A program made the translations under genes and the position numbers. DNA of 64,000 nucleotides from Aldehydirespirator sp965116965 (GTDB taxonomy: Bacteria > Actinomycetota > Acidimicrobiia > Acidimicrobiales > Aldehydirespiratoraceae): positions 2,666,001-2,730,000 of the forward strand of contig OZ220743.1 of NCBI GenBank assembly GCA_965116965.1. The letters are read 5' to 3'. The notes beneath the pieces were generated by a model. That model made no database searches and had not been told where the DNA came from. It saw only the letters and a list, made by a program, of their open reading frames with translations. How positions within the stretch are numbered: position 1 is the first letter of the stretch; every line of letters begins with the position of its first letter. This document shows, piece by piece, positions 7,911 to 17,124 of this stretch.

Positions 7911-8232
7911 TGCGTTACCCTGTCAAAATAATGTGAAGAAACCGTGTCGAAAGCGAAGAGATTGTACAGAACGGAACGCAGCAAGAGCCAGGGAACCGGA
8001 TAGGGCTTCGGGCCGCGAGCGCTGATCGTCGCGGCCGCGCGGGCCGCTGCCGCGGCCGGGGTGCGCTGGTCGCGTTGGCAGCGACCGCCACGTCGGCGGC
8101 TGCGTCGGTCGCACCGGCAGCCGCGGCCGGCGGTGGGGCCGGCATCGAACACGACCCGGCCAGCGCCGCACTGCCGCCGGCGTTACAGGTCTCAGCGGAG
8201 CAGCAGCACCTCTCAACCTGGGCGGCAACAGC
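7911..8232 (+). other. Degenerate 5' region of the LRR gene
   Basis: No intact gene is present. In one frame 8045-8190 reads like the end of a signal peptide and linker (ALVALAATATSAAASVAP, then AALPPALQ). The first LRR residues (APLNLGGNSLSG) begin at about 8205 in a different frame. Stops occur upstream of the signal-like segment. The start of the LRR protein therefore appears damaged by at least one small indel, or it is mis-assembled. Confidence 0.4.
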
Positions 8233-9120
8233 TTGTCGGGGTCGATCCCAACCGAGATCGGCGACCTCGCCAACCTCACCAGGCTCTACCTGGGCGACAA
8301 CAGCTTGTCGGGGGCGATCCCAACCGAGATCGGCGACCTCGCCAACCTCACCAGGCTCTACCTGGGCGGCAACAGCTTGTCGGGGTCGATCCCAACCCAG
8401 ATCGGCGACCTCACCGAGCTCAAGACCCTCGTTCTGGGCGACAACAGCTTGTCGGGGCCGATCCCAACCCAGATCGGCAGCCTCACCAACCTCGGCGGCC
8501 TCAACCTGGGCGCCAACAGTTTGTCGGGGTCGATCCCAACCGAGATCGGCAGCCTCATCAACCTCACCGGGCTCAACCTGCGCGGCAACAGTTTGTCGGG
8601 GGCGATCCCAGATGAGATCGGCAGCCTCACCAACCTCGTGACCCTCGATCTGTCCCGCAACAGCCTGTCGGGCGTCATCCCCACAGAATTCGGCGGCCTC
8701 GCCAACCTCAAACGGCTCCAGTTGCACGACAACAGCTTGTCGGGGTCGATCCCATCCCAGATCGGCAGCCTCACCAACCTCATCGAGTTCAACCTGAGCC
8801 GCAACAGTCTCTCGGGTTCGATCCCCGCTGAGATCGGAGACCTCACCAACCTCACACGCCTCGACCTGCGCGACAACAGCCTGTCGGGTTCGATCCCCGC
8901 TGAGATCGGAGACCTCACCAACCTCACATATCTCGACCTGCGCGACAACAGCTTGTCGGGGTCGATCCCCGCTGAGATCGGCAGCCTCACCAGCCTCATC
9001 GGGCTCTACCTGCGCGACAACAGCCTGTCGGGCGTCATCCCCACAGAATTCGGTGACATCACCAATCTCATCCACCTCGACCTGAGCGACAACAGCCTGT
9101 GGGGGGCGATCCCGGGCTGA
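8233..9120 (+). CDS. Leucine-rich repeat protein segment (N-terminal part of a split giant protein)
   Basis: This 295-residue frame consists of about twelve 24-residue repeats of the plant-type LRR consensus (NSLSGSIPTEIGDLTNLTRL). Such repeats form a curved ligand-binding surface and are typical of proteins that interact with eukaryotic cells or matrix. The frame ends at TGA 9118-9120 just after NSLWGAIPG. An extra G in the GGG at 9114-9116 explains this. Removing one G continues the repeats (AIPAEIGSLANLTWLYLSNN) straight into the protein at 9182-14053. No signal peptide is in frame; the upstream sequence 7911-8232 has a signal-like segment in another frame. GTG/TTG starts near 8233 are unlikely to be the true beginning. 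Confidence 0.8.
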   Translation: MSGSIPTEIGDLANLTRLYLGDNSLSGAIPTEIGDLANLTRLYLGGNSLSGSIPTQIGDLTELKTLVLGDNSLSGPIPTQIGSLTNLGGLNLGANSLSGSIPTEIGSLINLTGLNLRGNSLSGAIPDEIGSLTNLVTLDLSRNSLSGVIPTEFGGLANLKRLQLHDNSLSGSIPSQIGSLTNLIEFNLSRNSLSGSIPAEIGDLTNLTRLDLRDNSLSGSIPAEIGDLTNLTYLDLRDNSLSGSIPAEIGSLTSLIGLYLRDNSLSGVIPTEFGDITNLIHLDLSDNSLWGAIPG

Positions 9121-9181
9121 GATCGGCAGCCTCGCCAACCTCACATGGCTCTACCTGTCCAACAATGATCTGTCGGGTTGT

Positions 9182-12100
9182 GTGCCTGCAGCGTTGTCGT
9201 CGGTGCATGCCATCGCCTTCGACGCGGGCCTGCCGTATTGCGCGCCGGCGAGGTTGTCGGTGACTGCGGCGCGTGCGGGCGAGAGCGACGGCGCGGTGGT
9301 GTTCACGGTGACGGTCACGCCGCCTGTGACCGGCTCGGACCCGCCCGCGGCCGCGCCTGAGATCTCAGTGAGCTACACGACCACAGCCGGCACCGCGGCT
9401 GCGGGCGTCGACTACACCACGACGTCGGGCACGCTCACGATCGCTGCGGGCGCCCGCTACGGGACCGTGTCGGTGCCGGTAGTCGATGACGCCGTCACTG
9501 AGCGAACCGAGACGTTCACGCTGTCGCTGAGCCGCCCGGTGGGCGCCGAACTGGCCAACAGCAACGCCCGAGGGTGGATACACGACACCCCCCAGCGCCG
9601 CTTCCCCAGCACCGCCTGCGCCGGCGCGGTGGTCAGAGGCGACATCGCCGGCGTGTTCGACATCGAACAGACCAGATACAGCGACTGGCATCACGTCTTC
9701 GTCGACGTGCACCTCACCTGCGGCACAGACCTCACATCCGCGGTGGGCTACCCCACAGCGGTCAAAGTCATCGCCGGCCCCACCGACAGCATCACCGCCA
9801 GCCGCTACTGCCTGGTCGAAACCGGCACGACACAGACGACGGCGGCAGTGTCGACCGCGGCGGGTTGCCGCACCTCTGAGTCGCCCACGCCCTCCAAGTT
9901 CACCCGCGACGGCCGCTCCACCCACATCGTGCAGATACCCGACACCGGCATCGGTGCGCACCACCAGCTGCTGGCCTGGGTCGACCTCGACGCCGACGGC
10001 GTGTTCGACGCCGGCGAGCCCTACGACATCTTCCCCACCAACTTCACAAGCCGCGAGGTCGGCGACTCGGGCCTGTACGACTACCGGTACCCCGAAGACT
10101 TCGAGGTGCAACTGCTTCGGGGCAGCACCACTGTGGGCCGCGCCGGGCAACAGAGCGTGCTGCGTCTGCGGTTGGTCGCGCCCACGGGCCGGGTGATCGG
10201 CCACGACGCCGGCCAGCCGCAGCACGCGCGGGCCCCCGTCATGGATGCGCCTGTCGGCGCACGCGTCTTCACCGGCCCCAGCAGCACCCAGACGATGGTG
10301 TGCTTCAACACCGACACCGCGGCTGCTGCGCCGGCCTCGGGCTCGTGCGTGACCGACGACAACGGCGAGTTCGTGGTGCGATACACCGTGGAGGCGGTGC
10401 CGTTCTTCGCGATGCAACAAGACGAGTTGGTGGTGTTCCATGACCGCGACCGCGACGGCCACCACGACATCACCCAGCCCAACGATCCCGCACCAGAGGC
10501 CAGCAGCCGGATACCGCTGCCGATCGCGAAGGCCGTCAACTACATCGCGCTGGGCGACTCCTACTCCTCAGGCGAAGCCGGCGCCAACCCCCCTGCGGGC
10601 CGCTACATCACCCACCGCGTCGGAGACCGGCGCGACGGCGGGCTGGAATGCCGCCGCTGGGATCACGCCTATCCGGTGGTGTTCCAACAAGACACTCTCG
10701 GCAACGACGCCTTGGACATAGACGTGACCTTCGCCACCGTCGCCTGCACCGGCGCCATCAGCCACAACATCTACCATCCCGGCGACCGCCACGGCACCAG
10801 CACCGCCGACGTGTACGCCCACACCAACCGGCCATCAGACAAGGCGCCCGCGACGGTACCCACCCCCAATGAGACCACCAATATGATCGAGCTCGTCCCC
10901 CAGGCCGGCTGGGAGCCCCGCCAGGGCGCGCAGCTCGCCACCCGGCAGAACCGGCTGGAACAGCAGAACGAGAACGTCGACATGATCACCGTCACCATCG
11001 GCGGCAACGACGCCGGCTTCAGCCAAGTCCTCGACAGTTGCGTCAACATCAAAGACGAACTACTCGAGGGCGACTTGGACACGACCTGCACCGCTGAGGA
11101 CCTGGCACTGGGGTTCCAGCATGTCCAGACCCGTATCACCTATGTGCTAGAGTACATCAAGCGCACCGCGCCGCAGGCGGCGATCTTCGTGCTGGGATAC
11201 CCGTACGTGACACCCCTGATGGGCACCTGCGCCGACACTCCCCGCGACATCATCGACCGATTCCCCCTGAGCGGGCCCGACCTCGGGATGGGCCTGTCTC
11301 CGGCGTGCTTGGGGGCGATCGCCGAGTTCGTGGAGCTGATCGAGGCCTGTGAGAGCCTCTCAGCCCGCGACGTCTACAACGCGACGGCCTGGTATGCGGC
11401 GATTGCGGGGTTCTTGTGGTCGGAGGCGGTGGTGGTGGATGCGGGTGAGGCTGTGTTCTTGCGGGCTATGGCCGACGACTTGAACAACGCCGTCCTCGAG
11501 GCCGCAACGGCGGCTGAGGTGCACTATGTCGATGTCGTGGGAGGGGTCAACCTGACCGACAGCGGTTTGAGTTTCGTGGGGCACTCGCCGTGCAGCCCCC
11601 ATGACGAGTGGCTCAACGGCTTCGAGGTGGATCGGGCCAACGATCCTCCGGTGTCTGACAGTTCGTTCCATCCCAACGCGGCTGGCCAGCGCGCATACGC
11701 GGAGATCTTGGATCAGTACATCCTGGATGCGATCGCGGACGGCGCTGCGCTCAACGACGCCGGCCTGCCAGTGAACGCTCCGCCGCGGCAACTGTTCACC
11801 GGCCACGGCGCCCGCGCCACCACCAGTTCCACCGGTGCGCGGTCCGAACCGCAGGCTGGGACCGGCCCCGGCTCGGACACCGCTGCGAAGGCCGCCTCGG
11901 GTTCCGACGGGGCCCGTCAGGCCCCAGATAACGAAGACGAGGGCGGGTCGCAGCCACGGTCAGCGGGATTCCTGATCCGGCAAGGCACCGTGGACACAGC
12001 GGTGTGCGGCGCGGTGTTCGTGTCACCGGGCGAGCAGGTGACGTTGACCGCTTCGGGTTTCGCGCCTTCAGTGGAGGTGAGCTTCACCGCCGGCGCGGTG

Positions 12101-14053
12101 TCGCTGGGGGACACCGAACTGTCCGCTCCGACCATCGCCGCTGTCACCGCCGACCACAACGGCACGGCACGCCTTGACTGGACGGTACCCACAGCGCCTT
12201 CGGCGCAGACCGATGCGGCGCCGCGGGCCTACGCGATGACCGCGACCGGAGCCGCTGCCGGTGGCGGGACCCTCACCGCTTACATGATCGAGCCGCTGGT
12301 CGCCTACCCCGGCGCGGCGCCGTGCGCGACCGATGACACCGCTGCCACCACGCTGGGCCGATCCGTTGAGATCCCGGTGCTCGTCAACGACACCGCCCCC
12401 ACCGAGGGCTCACTTGACACGGCGGCGGTACGGGTGCTTCCCGCCGCCGGAGGGACCTTCGCGGTGAACACCACGACAGGAGCTGTGACCTTCACTCCAG
12501 AAACCGGGTTCTCAGGAACGGTGCAGACCTCCTATCTGGTGTTCGACGGCTGGGGGATCGGCGTGCGCGCCGACATCACTGTCACCGTCACAGCGGGCTG
12601 CACCATCACCGGCACGGCCGGTGTTGTGGAGATTGTCGGCACCACAGGCGACGATGTGATTTGTGTGCCGGACCCTGAGGACCGCAAGGCGTTCCATGTC
12701 ATCGACGCCAAAGCAGGCAACGACACGATCATCGGTGGCGCGGGGGTGGAATGGGTCTATGGCGGCGACGGCGCCGACACCGTCTATGGTCGTGGCGGAG
12801 ACGACCGCATCATCGCGGGGGCGGGCACTGACACCGTCTATGGCGGTGCCGGCATGGACCACGTCTACAGCGCCGATCTGGCCGACACGGTGATCGACGA
12901 CGATGGATATGAGATGGTGGTCGCGCCGGCGGTGACGATCCCCCAGTCGGGCCCTGAGGCGAGCGACGACTGGGCGTATGTCGACGTCGCGCAGAGCGTG
13001 ATCATCGACGTGTTGGGCAACGACCACGACCCCAACGAGGACCTCGACTGGTCCACGCTGCGCGTCACCCGCCAGCCGGTGTCGGGCGCGGCCCGCGTCA
13101 TCACAGCGCCAGACACCGGACCCGCCGTGGAGTACGTCGCTGCCGACGCCGACGGGTCAGACAGCCTCGCCTATGAGATATGCGACCGCCTCAACGGCTG
13201 CGCCACCACAGAAGTCACGATCACAGTCGGCGCCACCGGCTGCACCGTCATAGGAACCGAAAGCGCGGACACGCTGTTTGGCACGCCCGGCGGCGATGTC
13301 ATCTGCGGGCTGGGCGGCAACGACACCATCCACGGACTCGGCGGCGACGACATCATCATCGCAGGAGCCGGCGACGACACCCTCTACGGCGGCGACGACA
13401 CCCTCATCGGCGCAACCGACGGCGACGATCTGCTGTGGGGCGGATCAGGCGACGACACCCTCCACGGCGGCAACGGAGCCGACACCCTCTACGGCGGCGC
13501 AGGCAACGACACCCTCTTTGGCAACCGCCGCGCCGACCACATCCACGGCGGAGCGGGAGACGACACCCTCGACGGCGGCGGCGAAGACGACCTCATATGG
13601 GGCGGCCCGGGAGACGACACCCTCGACGGGCACGCCGCAAACGACCACATCTACGGCGGAGCCGGCGACGACATGCTGCGCGGCGGCAACGGCGACGACA
13701 CCCTGTGGGGAGACGACGGCGACGACATCATCACCGGCGGCGCCGGAGCCGACAACCTCCACGGAGGCCCAGGAACCGACACCCTCGACGGCAACACCCA
13801 AAACGACACCCTGTGGGGTGGCCCCGGAAACGACACCCTCAACGGCCAAGGACACAACGACCAGCTCCACGGCGGCACCGGCGACGACACGCTGCGCGGC
13901 GGCGGCTCCAACGATCGCGTCTGGGGCGGGGCGGGTGATGACAGCCTCGACGGCGGAAACGGCACCGACTACCTCGACGGCGGCGCCGACACCGACACCT
14001 GCACCCGCGGCGACACCACCACCGCATGCGAGACCGAGAGCCGCCGGCGGTGA
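9182..14053 (+). CDS. Giant exported Calx-beta / SGNH esterase / cadherin-like / RTX protein
   Basis: The 1,623-residue frame continues the LRR segment (combined 1,939 residues if one G at 9114-9116 is removed). In order it has the last LRR, a Calx-beta domain (about 25-135; VSVPVVDDAVTERTETF) and a linker region with several cysteines. An SGNH/GDSL hydrolase follows with nucleophile Ser460 in ALGDSYSSGEA, Asn near 609 in VTIGGNDAG and His830 in SSFHPNAAGQRAYAE. Next are cadherin-like modules (VEIPVLVNDTAPTEGSLD and VIIDVLGNDHDPNED) and two RTX blocks (about 1170-1245 and 1365-1605). The RTX end marks secretion by a type I-like or RTX-dependent route in other bacteria. The enzyme probably cleaves acyl esters of lipids or glycans outside the cell. 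Its stop overlaps the next RDD gene by GTGA. Confidence 0.85.
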   Translation: MPAALSSVHAIAFDAGLPYCAPARLSVTAARAGESDGAVVFTVTVTPPVTGSDPPAAAPEISVSYTTTAGTAAAGVDYTTTSGTLTIAAGARYGTVSVPVVDDAVTERTETFTLSLSRPVGAELANSNARGWIHDTPQRRFPSTACAGAVVRGDIAGVFDIEQTRYSDWHHVFVDVHLTCGTDLTSAVGYPTAVKVIAGPTDSITASRYCLVETGTTQTTAAVSTAAGCRTSESPTPSKFTRDGRSTHIVQIPDTGIGAHHQLLAWVDLDADGVFDAGEPYDIFPTNFTSREVGDSGLYDYRYPEDFEVQLLRGSTTVGRAGQQSVLRLRLVAPTGRVIGHDAGQPQHARAPVMDAPVGARVFTGPSSTQTMVCFNTDTAAAAPASGSCVTDDNGEFVVRYTVEAVPFFAMQQDELVVFHDRDRDGHHDITQPNDPAPEASSRIPLPIAKAVNYIALGDSYSSGEAGANPPAGRYITHRVGDRRDGGLECRRWDHAYPVVFQQDTLGNDALDIDVTFATVACTGAISHNIYHPGDRHGTSTADVYAHTNRPSDKAPATVPTPNETTNMIELVPQAGWEPRQGAQLATRQNRLEQQNENVDMITVTIGGNDAGFSQVLDSCVNIKDELLEGDLDTTCTAEDLALGFQHVQTRITYVLEYIKRTAPQAAIFVLGYPYVTPLMGTCADTPRDIIDRFPLSGPDLGMGLSPACLGAIAEFVELIEACESLSARDVYNATAWYAAIAGFLWSEAVVVDAGEAVFLRAMADDLNNAVLEAATAAEVHYVDVVGGVNLTDSGLSFVGHSPCSPHDEWLNGFEVDRANDPPVSDSSFHPNAAGQRAYAEILDQYILDAIADGAALNDAGLPVNAPPRQLFTGHGARATTSSTGARSEPQAGTGPGSDTAAKAASGSDGARQAPDNEDEGGSQPRSAGFLIRQGTVDTAVCGAVFVSPGEQVTLTASGFAPSVEVSFTAGAVSLGDTELSAPTIAAVTADHNGTARLDWTVPTAPSAQTDAAPRAYAMTATGAAAGGGTLTAYMIEPLVAYPGAAPCATDDTAATTLGRSVEIPVLVNDTAPTEGSLDTAAVRVLPAAGGTFAVNTTTGAVTFTPETGFSGTVQTSYLVFDGWGIGVRADITVTVTAGCTITGTAGVVEIVGTTGDDVICVPDPEDRKAFHVIDAKAGNDTIIGGAGVEWVYGGDGADTVYGRGGDDRIIAGAGTDTVYGGAGMDHVYSADLADTVIDDDGYEMVVAPAVTIPQSGPEASDDWAYVDVAQSVIIDVLGNDHDPNEDLDWSTLRVTRQPVSGAARVITAPDTGPAVEYVAADADGSDSLAYEICDRLNGCATTEVTITVGATGCTVIGTESADTLFGTPGGDVICGLGGNDTIHGLGGDDIIIAGAGDDTLYGGDDTLIGATDGDDLLWGGSGDDTLHGGNGADTLYGGAGNDTLFGNRRADHIHGGAGDDTLDGGGEDDLIWGGPGDDTLDGHAANDHIYGGAGDDMLRGGNGDDTLWGDDGDDIITGGAGADNLHGGPGTDTLDGNTQNDTLWGGPGNDTLNGQGHNDQLHGGTGDDTLRGGGSNDRVWGGAGDDSLDGGNGTDYLDGGADTDTCTRGDTTTACETESRRR

Positions 14054-14742
14054 CCGAACACGGCGGGTGGCAGCCCGCGCCGCTGTGGAGACGGGCCGCG
14101 GCCAGACTCGTCGACACGTGCGTCATGGCCGTCATTGAGGCCGTTATGATCTTCGTCACATTCGTGATCTCCGCACTTGTTACCGGTTCGGGCATGTTGA
14201 ACGACGAGCATCTCGGGGAGTTCTATTTGCTGTGGTTGGTCTTGTTGGTTCCAGCATCGATTCCGGTGTATTTCTATGAGGTCGTGTGCACCGCCCGCTT
14301 CGGCCAGACACTCGGCAAGCGGCTCTGGGACATCTGCGTAATCCCCTGGAACGGCGAGGGCGCCGCGGCTGGCGACCAGAACCAACTGGAGCATTGGCAC
14401 TACGCCGCGCGATGGGCGATCCCTCACGCAGTGGGAATCGTCGCCGCGGTGGCCGCGGCGATAGTGGTGTGGCCCCCAGAAGACGCAGGCGACTTCTGGG
14501 GGCCGGTCGCAGGAGCCGCCGCTGCGTCTGGGGCGCTCGTGTACGCATCCGCGTCGTTCGACAGGAACCGCCGCGGCTGGCACGACAAGGCCACTAGCAC
14601 GGCCGTCGTGTGTGCAACTGACGATGTCATCGAGCGGCTGCAAGAATGGGCCGCCAAGGGCCGAGGACCTCGCCCGCAGGCTCAACCAGACCAGTCCAAG
14701 CATGCAAATCCAGGGCCGCGGAGCTTGCCGCCGCCCGGATGA
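14050..14742 (+). CDS. RDD-family membrane protein paired with the giant RTX protein
   Basis: This 230-residue RDD protein starts at GTG 14050 within the RTX stop (GTGA); ATG 14026 is the alternative. Blocks in order are WRRAAARLVDTCV, a long hydrophobic pair (about 20-75), FGQTLGKRLWDICV, RWAIPHAVG, another hydrophobic region and RRGWHDKATSTAVV. The final 45 residues are polar and proline-rich. Its first residues (TEHGGWQPA) are identical to those of the protein at 2803-3408, and the DNA there is nearly identical too. It lies between two RTX genes with four-base overlaps on both sides, so it is co-translated with them. A role in export, anchoring or protection against RTX proteins is possible but unproven. 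Confidence 0.82.
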   Translation: MTEHGGWQPAPLWRRAAARLVDTCVMAVIEAVMIFVTFVISALVTGSGMLNDEHLGEFYLLWLVLLVPASIPVYFYEVVCTARFGQTLGKRLWDICVIPWNGEGAAAGDQNQLEHWHYAARWAIPHAVGIVAAVAAAIVVWPPEDAGDFWGPVAGAAAASGALVYASASFDRNRRGWHDKATSTAVVCATDDVIERLQEWAAKGRGPRPQAQPDQSKHANPGPRSLPPPG

Positions 14743-15425
14743 TGTCAAACAGGCGTCGTGGGATCATCGAGGCCCGCTGCACCCGTGGCTGCCACAGCCA
14801 GAACGACACGATGTGGGAGGAACAACACCACATGCTGTACGGCAACCGCCGCGCCGACCGCATCTTCGGCGGCGGCGGCGATGACACCGCAGTCGGCGGC
14901 GGCGAGGACGACCGCATCTTCGGCGGCGGCGAGGACGACCGCATCTTCGGCGGCGGCGAGGACGACCGCATCTTTGGCGGCCCGGGCGCCGACACCCTCG
15001 ACGGCCATGCCGGAGACGACAGCGTCTGGGGCGGGCCGGGCGCCGACATGCTGCGCGGCGGAGACGGCGACGACACCCTGTGGGGCGGCGCAGGCGACGA
15101 CACTCTCACCGGCGGCGCGGGCGCGGACTCGCTGCACGGCGGCGCACACGACGACGACCTCGACGGCAACACCCAGAACGACACTCTGTGGGGCGGAGCG
15201 GGCGACGACACCCTCGACGGCCAAGGCCATGACGATCAACTCCACGGCGGCGACGGCAGCGACACACTGCGGGGCGGTGCCGCCGACGACCGCGTCTACG
15301 GCGGATCGGGCGACGACACCCTCGACGGCGGAAACGGCACCGACCACCTCGACGGCGGCGCAGACACCGACGTCTGCGCCCGTGGCGGTACGACCGCGGG
15401 ATGCGAGACCCAGGGCCGCCGATGA
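14739..15425 (+). CDS. Short RTX calcium-binding repeat protein
   Basis: The gene starts with ATG 14739 overlapping the RDD stop (ATGA) and encodes 228 residues. After about 45 non-repeat residues without a signal peptide, it is made of RTX nonapeptides up to a C-terminal block (GGNGTDHLDGGADTDV, then CETQGRR) shared with the other RTX genes. Three copies of GGGEDDRIF in a row (about 14896-14976) are identical at the DNA level, showing very recent expansion by slippage. The protein has no catalytic domain, so it may be a calcium-binding scaffold, a truncated effector or the relic of a larger gene whose 5' part was lost. Confidence 0.78.
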   Translation: MMSNRRRGIIEARCTRGCHSQNDTMWEEQHHMLYGNRRADRIFGGGGDDTAVGGGEDDRIFGGGEDDRIFGGGEDDRIFGGPGADTLDGHAGDDSVWGGPGADMLRGGDGDDTLWGGAGDDTLTGGAGADSLHGGAHDDDLDGNTQNDTLWGGAGDDTLDGQGHDDQLHGGDGSDTLRGGAADDRVYGGSGDDTLDGGNGTDHLDGGADTDVCARGGTTAGCETQGRR

Positions 15426-15991
15426 ACGATCCTGCGGCTCCAGCACCCACACCCGTGCAGCGGGCCGGCTACTGGCGCCGGGCCGCAGCTCGCGCGATCG
15501 ACCTGCTCGTCACAGCGGTGCTCGCGTGTGCGTTAGCACTTGTCGCGGCTCTCATCGCGGCCTATCTGACCGCCGATTCCTTTTGGCATGATCCGGGACC
15601 CACCAATACGGCGTTCGGACTGCTGCTTGTGCCGGTGCTGGTCGTGGTTGCTCGCTATGAGGTCGCCTCCGTAGCGCGGCGGGGCCAGACATTCGGAATG
15701 GGCCTGGCCGGGATCCGGGTAGTCCGATACGAGGACCCGGACGCGCTAAGCGGGGACCGCCGGCTCTGCAACCGCGGAGAGAGCATCCTGCGCTGGGCGA
15801 TCCCCCACGGCGCCGGCCTGTCGGTCGGGTTCGTGTCCTTGCAGGTCGCGATTCCGAGGATCAAGGACTACGGCGGCTATGTAGGCGTGGCCGCAGGCGT
15901 GGTGGCATGGGTACTCGTGTACGCGTCGTCACTGTTCGACAGCCACGGCCGGGGATGGCATGACAAGGCCGCAGGAACGATTGTCATCTAA
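15422..15991 (+). CDS. RDD-family membrane protein paired with short RTX gene
   Basis: This 189-residue protein is the cleanest RDD member in the window. Its ATG at 15422 overlaps the RTX stop (ATGA). It has the first block YWRRAAARAIDLLVT followed by a transmembrane helix, a second helix (FGLLLVPVLVVVARYEV), the block RRGQTFGMGLAGIRVVRYED, RWAIPHGAG, a hydrophobic segment and the terminal GRGWHDKAAGTIVI. Homologous C-terminal halves at 1-183 and 1532-1990 are closest to it. The series RTX-RDD-RTX-RDD with four-base overlaps runs without a gap from about 8.2 to 16.0 kb. Confidence 0.85.
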   Translation: MNDPAAPAPTPVQRAGYWRRAAARAIDLLVTAVLACALALVAALIAAYLTADSFWHDPGPTNTAFGLLLVPVLVVVARYEVASVARRGQTFGMGLAGIRVVRYEDPDALSGDRRLCNRGESILRWAIPHGAGLSVGFVSLQVAIPRIKDYGGYVGVAAGVVAWVLVYASSLFDSHGRGWHDKAAGTIVI

Positions 15992-16123
15992 GCACTCCGG
16001 CAGGCTGAACCCACCCAGGGCCGCAAGATACCACAGAAGTGGCAAGGCTGGCGCGGCGTGCCCTTCTAATGAGCAGCGGAACCTCCACTTGTCTGGCAAC
16101 GATCATGTCCCAGGGGGAACCTC

Positions 16124-16314
16124 GTGATCGCTCTTGTGGTGCTCGGCAGCGCCCTTGAGTTCGCCGGTCCTTCTGGTTCTGACGAGTCGGGCGCACTGGT
16201 GGCGTCGGCCTTCGTTGCGCTGCCGGCACTGTGTTACGAGCCCGCGATGGAGGCGTTGTTCGACGGTCGGACCCTCGGAAAGATGATCTTCGGCATCGTG
16301 GTCGAGAGGTCGGA
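16124..16314 (+). pseudogene. RDD-family gene fragment
   Basis: The frame from GTG 16124 encodes a hydrophobic helix (MIALVVLGSALEF), then VASAFVALPALCYEPAME and the central RDD block DGRTLGKMIFGIVV. It loses similarity where it meets the 3' end of the convergent ligA/ligB remnant. The first RDD motif and the C-terminal half are missing. It looks like the last, broken member of the RDD series, cut by the rearrangement that brought in the aromatic-degradation genes. Confidence 0.55.
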
Positions 16315-17124
16315 TCAGGCCAGGGCGTCTTCGAGAATCAGCTGGCCGACCGCGGTGTTGCTGGCGGGCACGTGGTATAGCCGGTGGACCTCGGTGGGCG
16401 CGCCGCCCCCGGCGAGGTCGGCCATGGCACCCCGGGCCACCAGCCACATGACGAGCTCGATGCCCTCGGATCCGGCCTCGCGCACGTACTCGACGTGCTC
16501 GACCGCGGCCTGGCCCTCGGGATCGTCGACGATCCGATCGAGGAACTCGTTGTCCCACGGCTGGTTGATGAGGCCGGCCCGCGGCCCCTGGAGTTGATGG
16601 CTCATGCCGCCGGTGCCCCATACCTGCACGTCCAGGTCCTCGTCGAAGCTCTCGACGGCGCGGCGGACGGCCTTGCCGAGCTCCAGGCATCGACGCCCCG
16701 ACGGGACGGGGTACTGCACCACGTTGACGACCAGCGGGACGACGGTACACGGCCATGCGTCGGGCTGACCGAACATGATCGACAGGGGCACGGTGCAGCC
16801 GTGGTCGACGGGCATGTCGTTGACCAGCGTCAGGTCGATCTGTACGTAGGTGAGCCCGTCGGTCGCGCCGATCTTGGCCACGAAGTAGATGTTGCCCCCG
16901 AGGCCGATCATGCGGTTGTAGTCCCGGTCCCGCACGGCCTGCTTCTGCGCTTCGGTCATGGGCCACCCGTCGAGATAGGCGTCCGCGTCGGCCCTGAACC
17001 GCTCGCGGTTCTCGGCCTTCATCAGCGACACGGCGAACTGGTTGAGGTGGTATCCCTTCGCGGCTTGGTCGGTGTCGAAGACGGTCGTCCCGGGGATGTC
17101 CAAGTAAGGCTTGTAGAGGGCCAT
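16315..17124 (-). pseudogene. Protocatechuate 4,5-dioxygenase: LigA fused to half of LigB by deletion
   Basis: Protocatechuate 4,5-dioxygenase (LigAB) opens the aromatic ring of protocatechuate. Residues 1-95 are LigA (KGYHLNQFAVSLMKAENRER, RDYNRMIGLGGNIYF, AKIGATDG). From residue 96 the protein is the C-terminal half of LigB (LVNDMPVDHGCTVPLSIMFG, WGTGGMSHQLQGPRAGLI, REAGSEGIELVMWL). The end of LigA, the gene boundary and roughly the first 110-120 residues of LigB are gone. In the characterised enzyme the lost part carries two iron-ligand histidines (His12 and His61 in Sphingobium LigB). The fusion keeps the frame but should not be an active ring-cleavage enzyme. The start is ATG 17124 with GGAG four bases upstream. 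Confidence 0.8.

Noticed and set aside
8233..9120. Regular 72-bp repeats resembling a repeat array
   Set aside because: They are coding LRR repeats with codon-level variation, not identical repeats with unique spacers, so not a CRISPR array.
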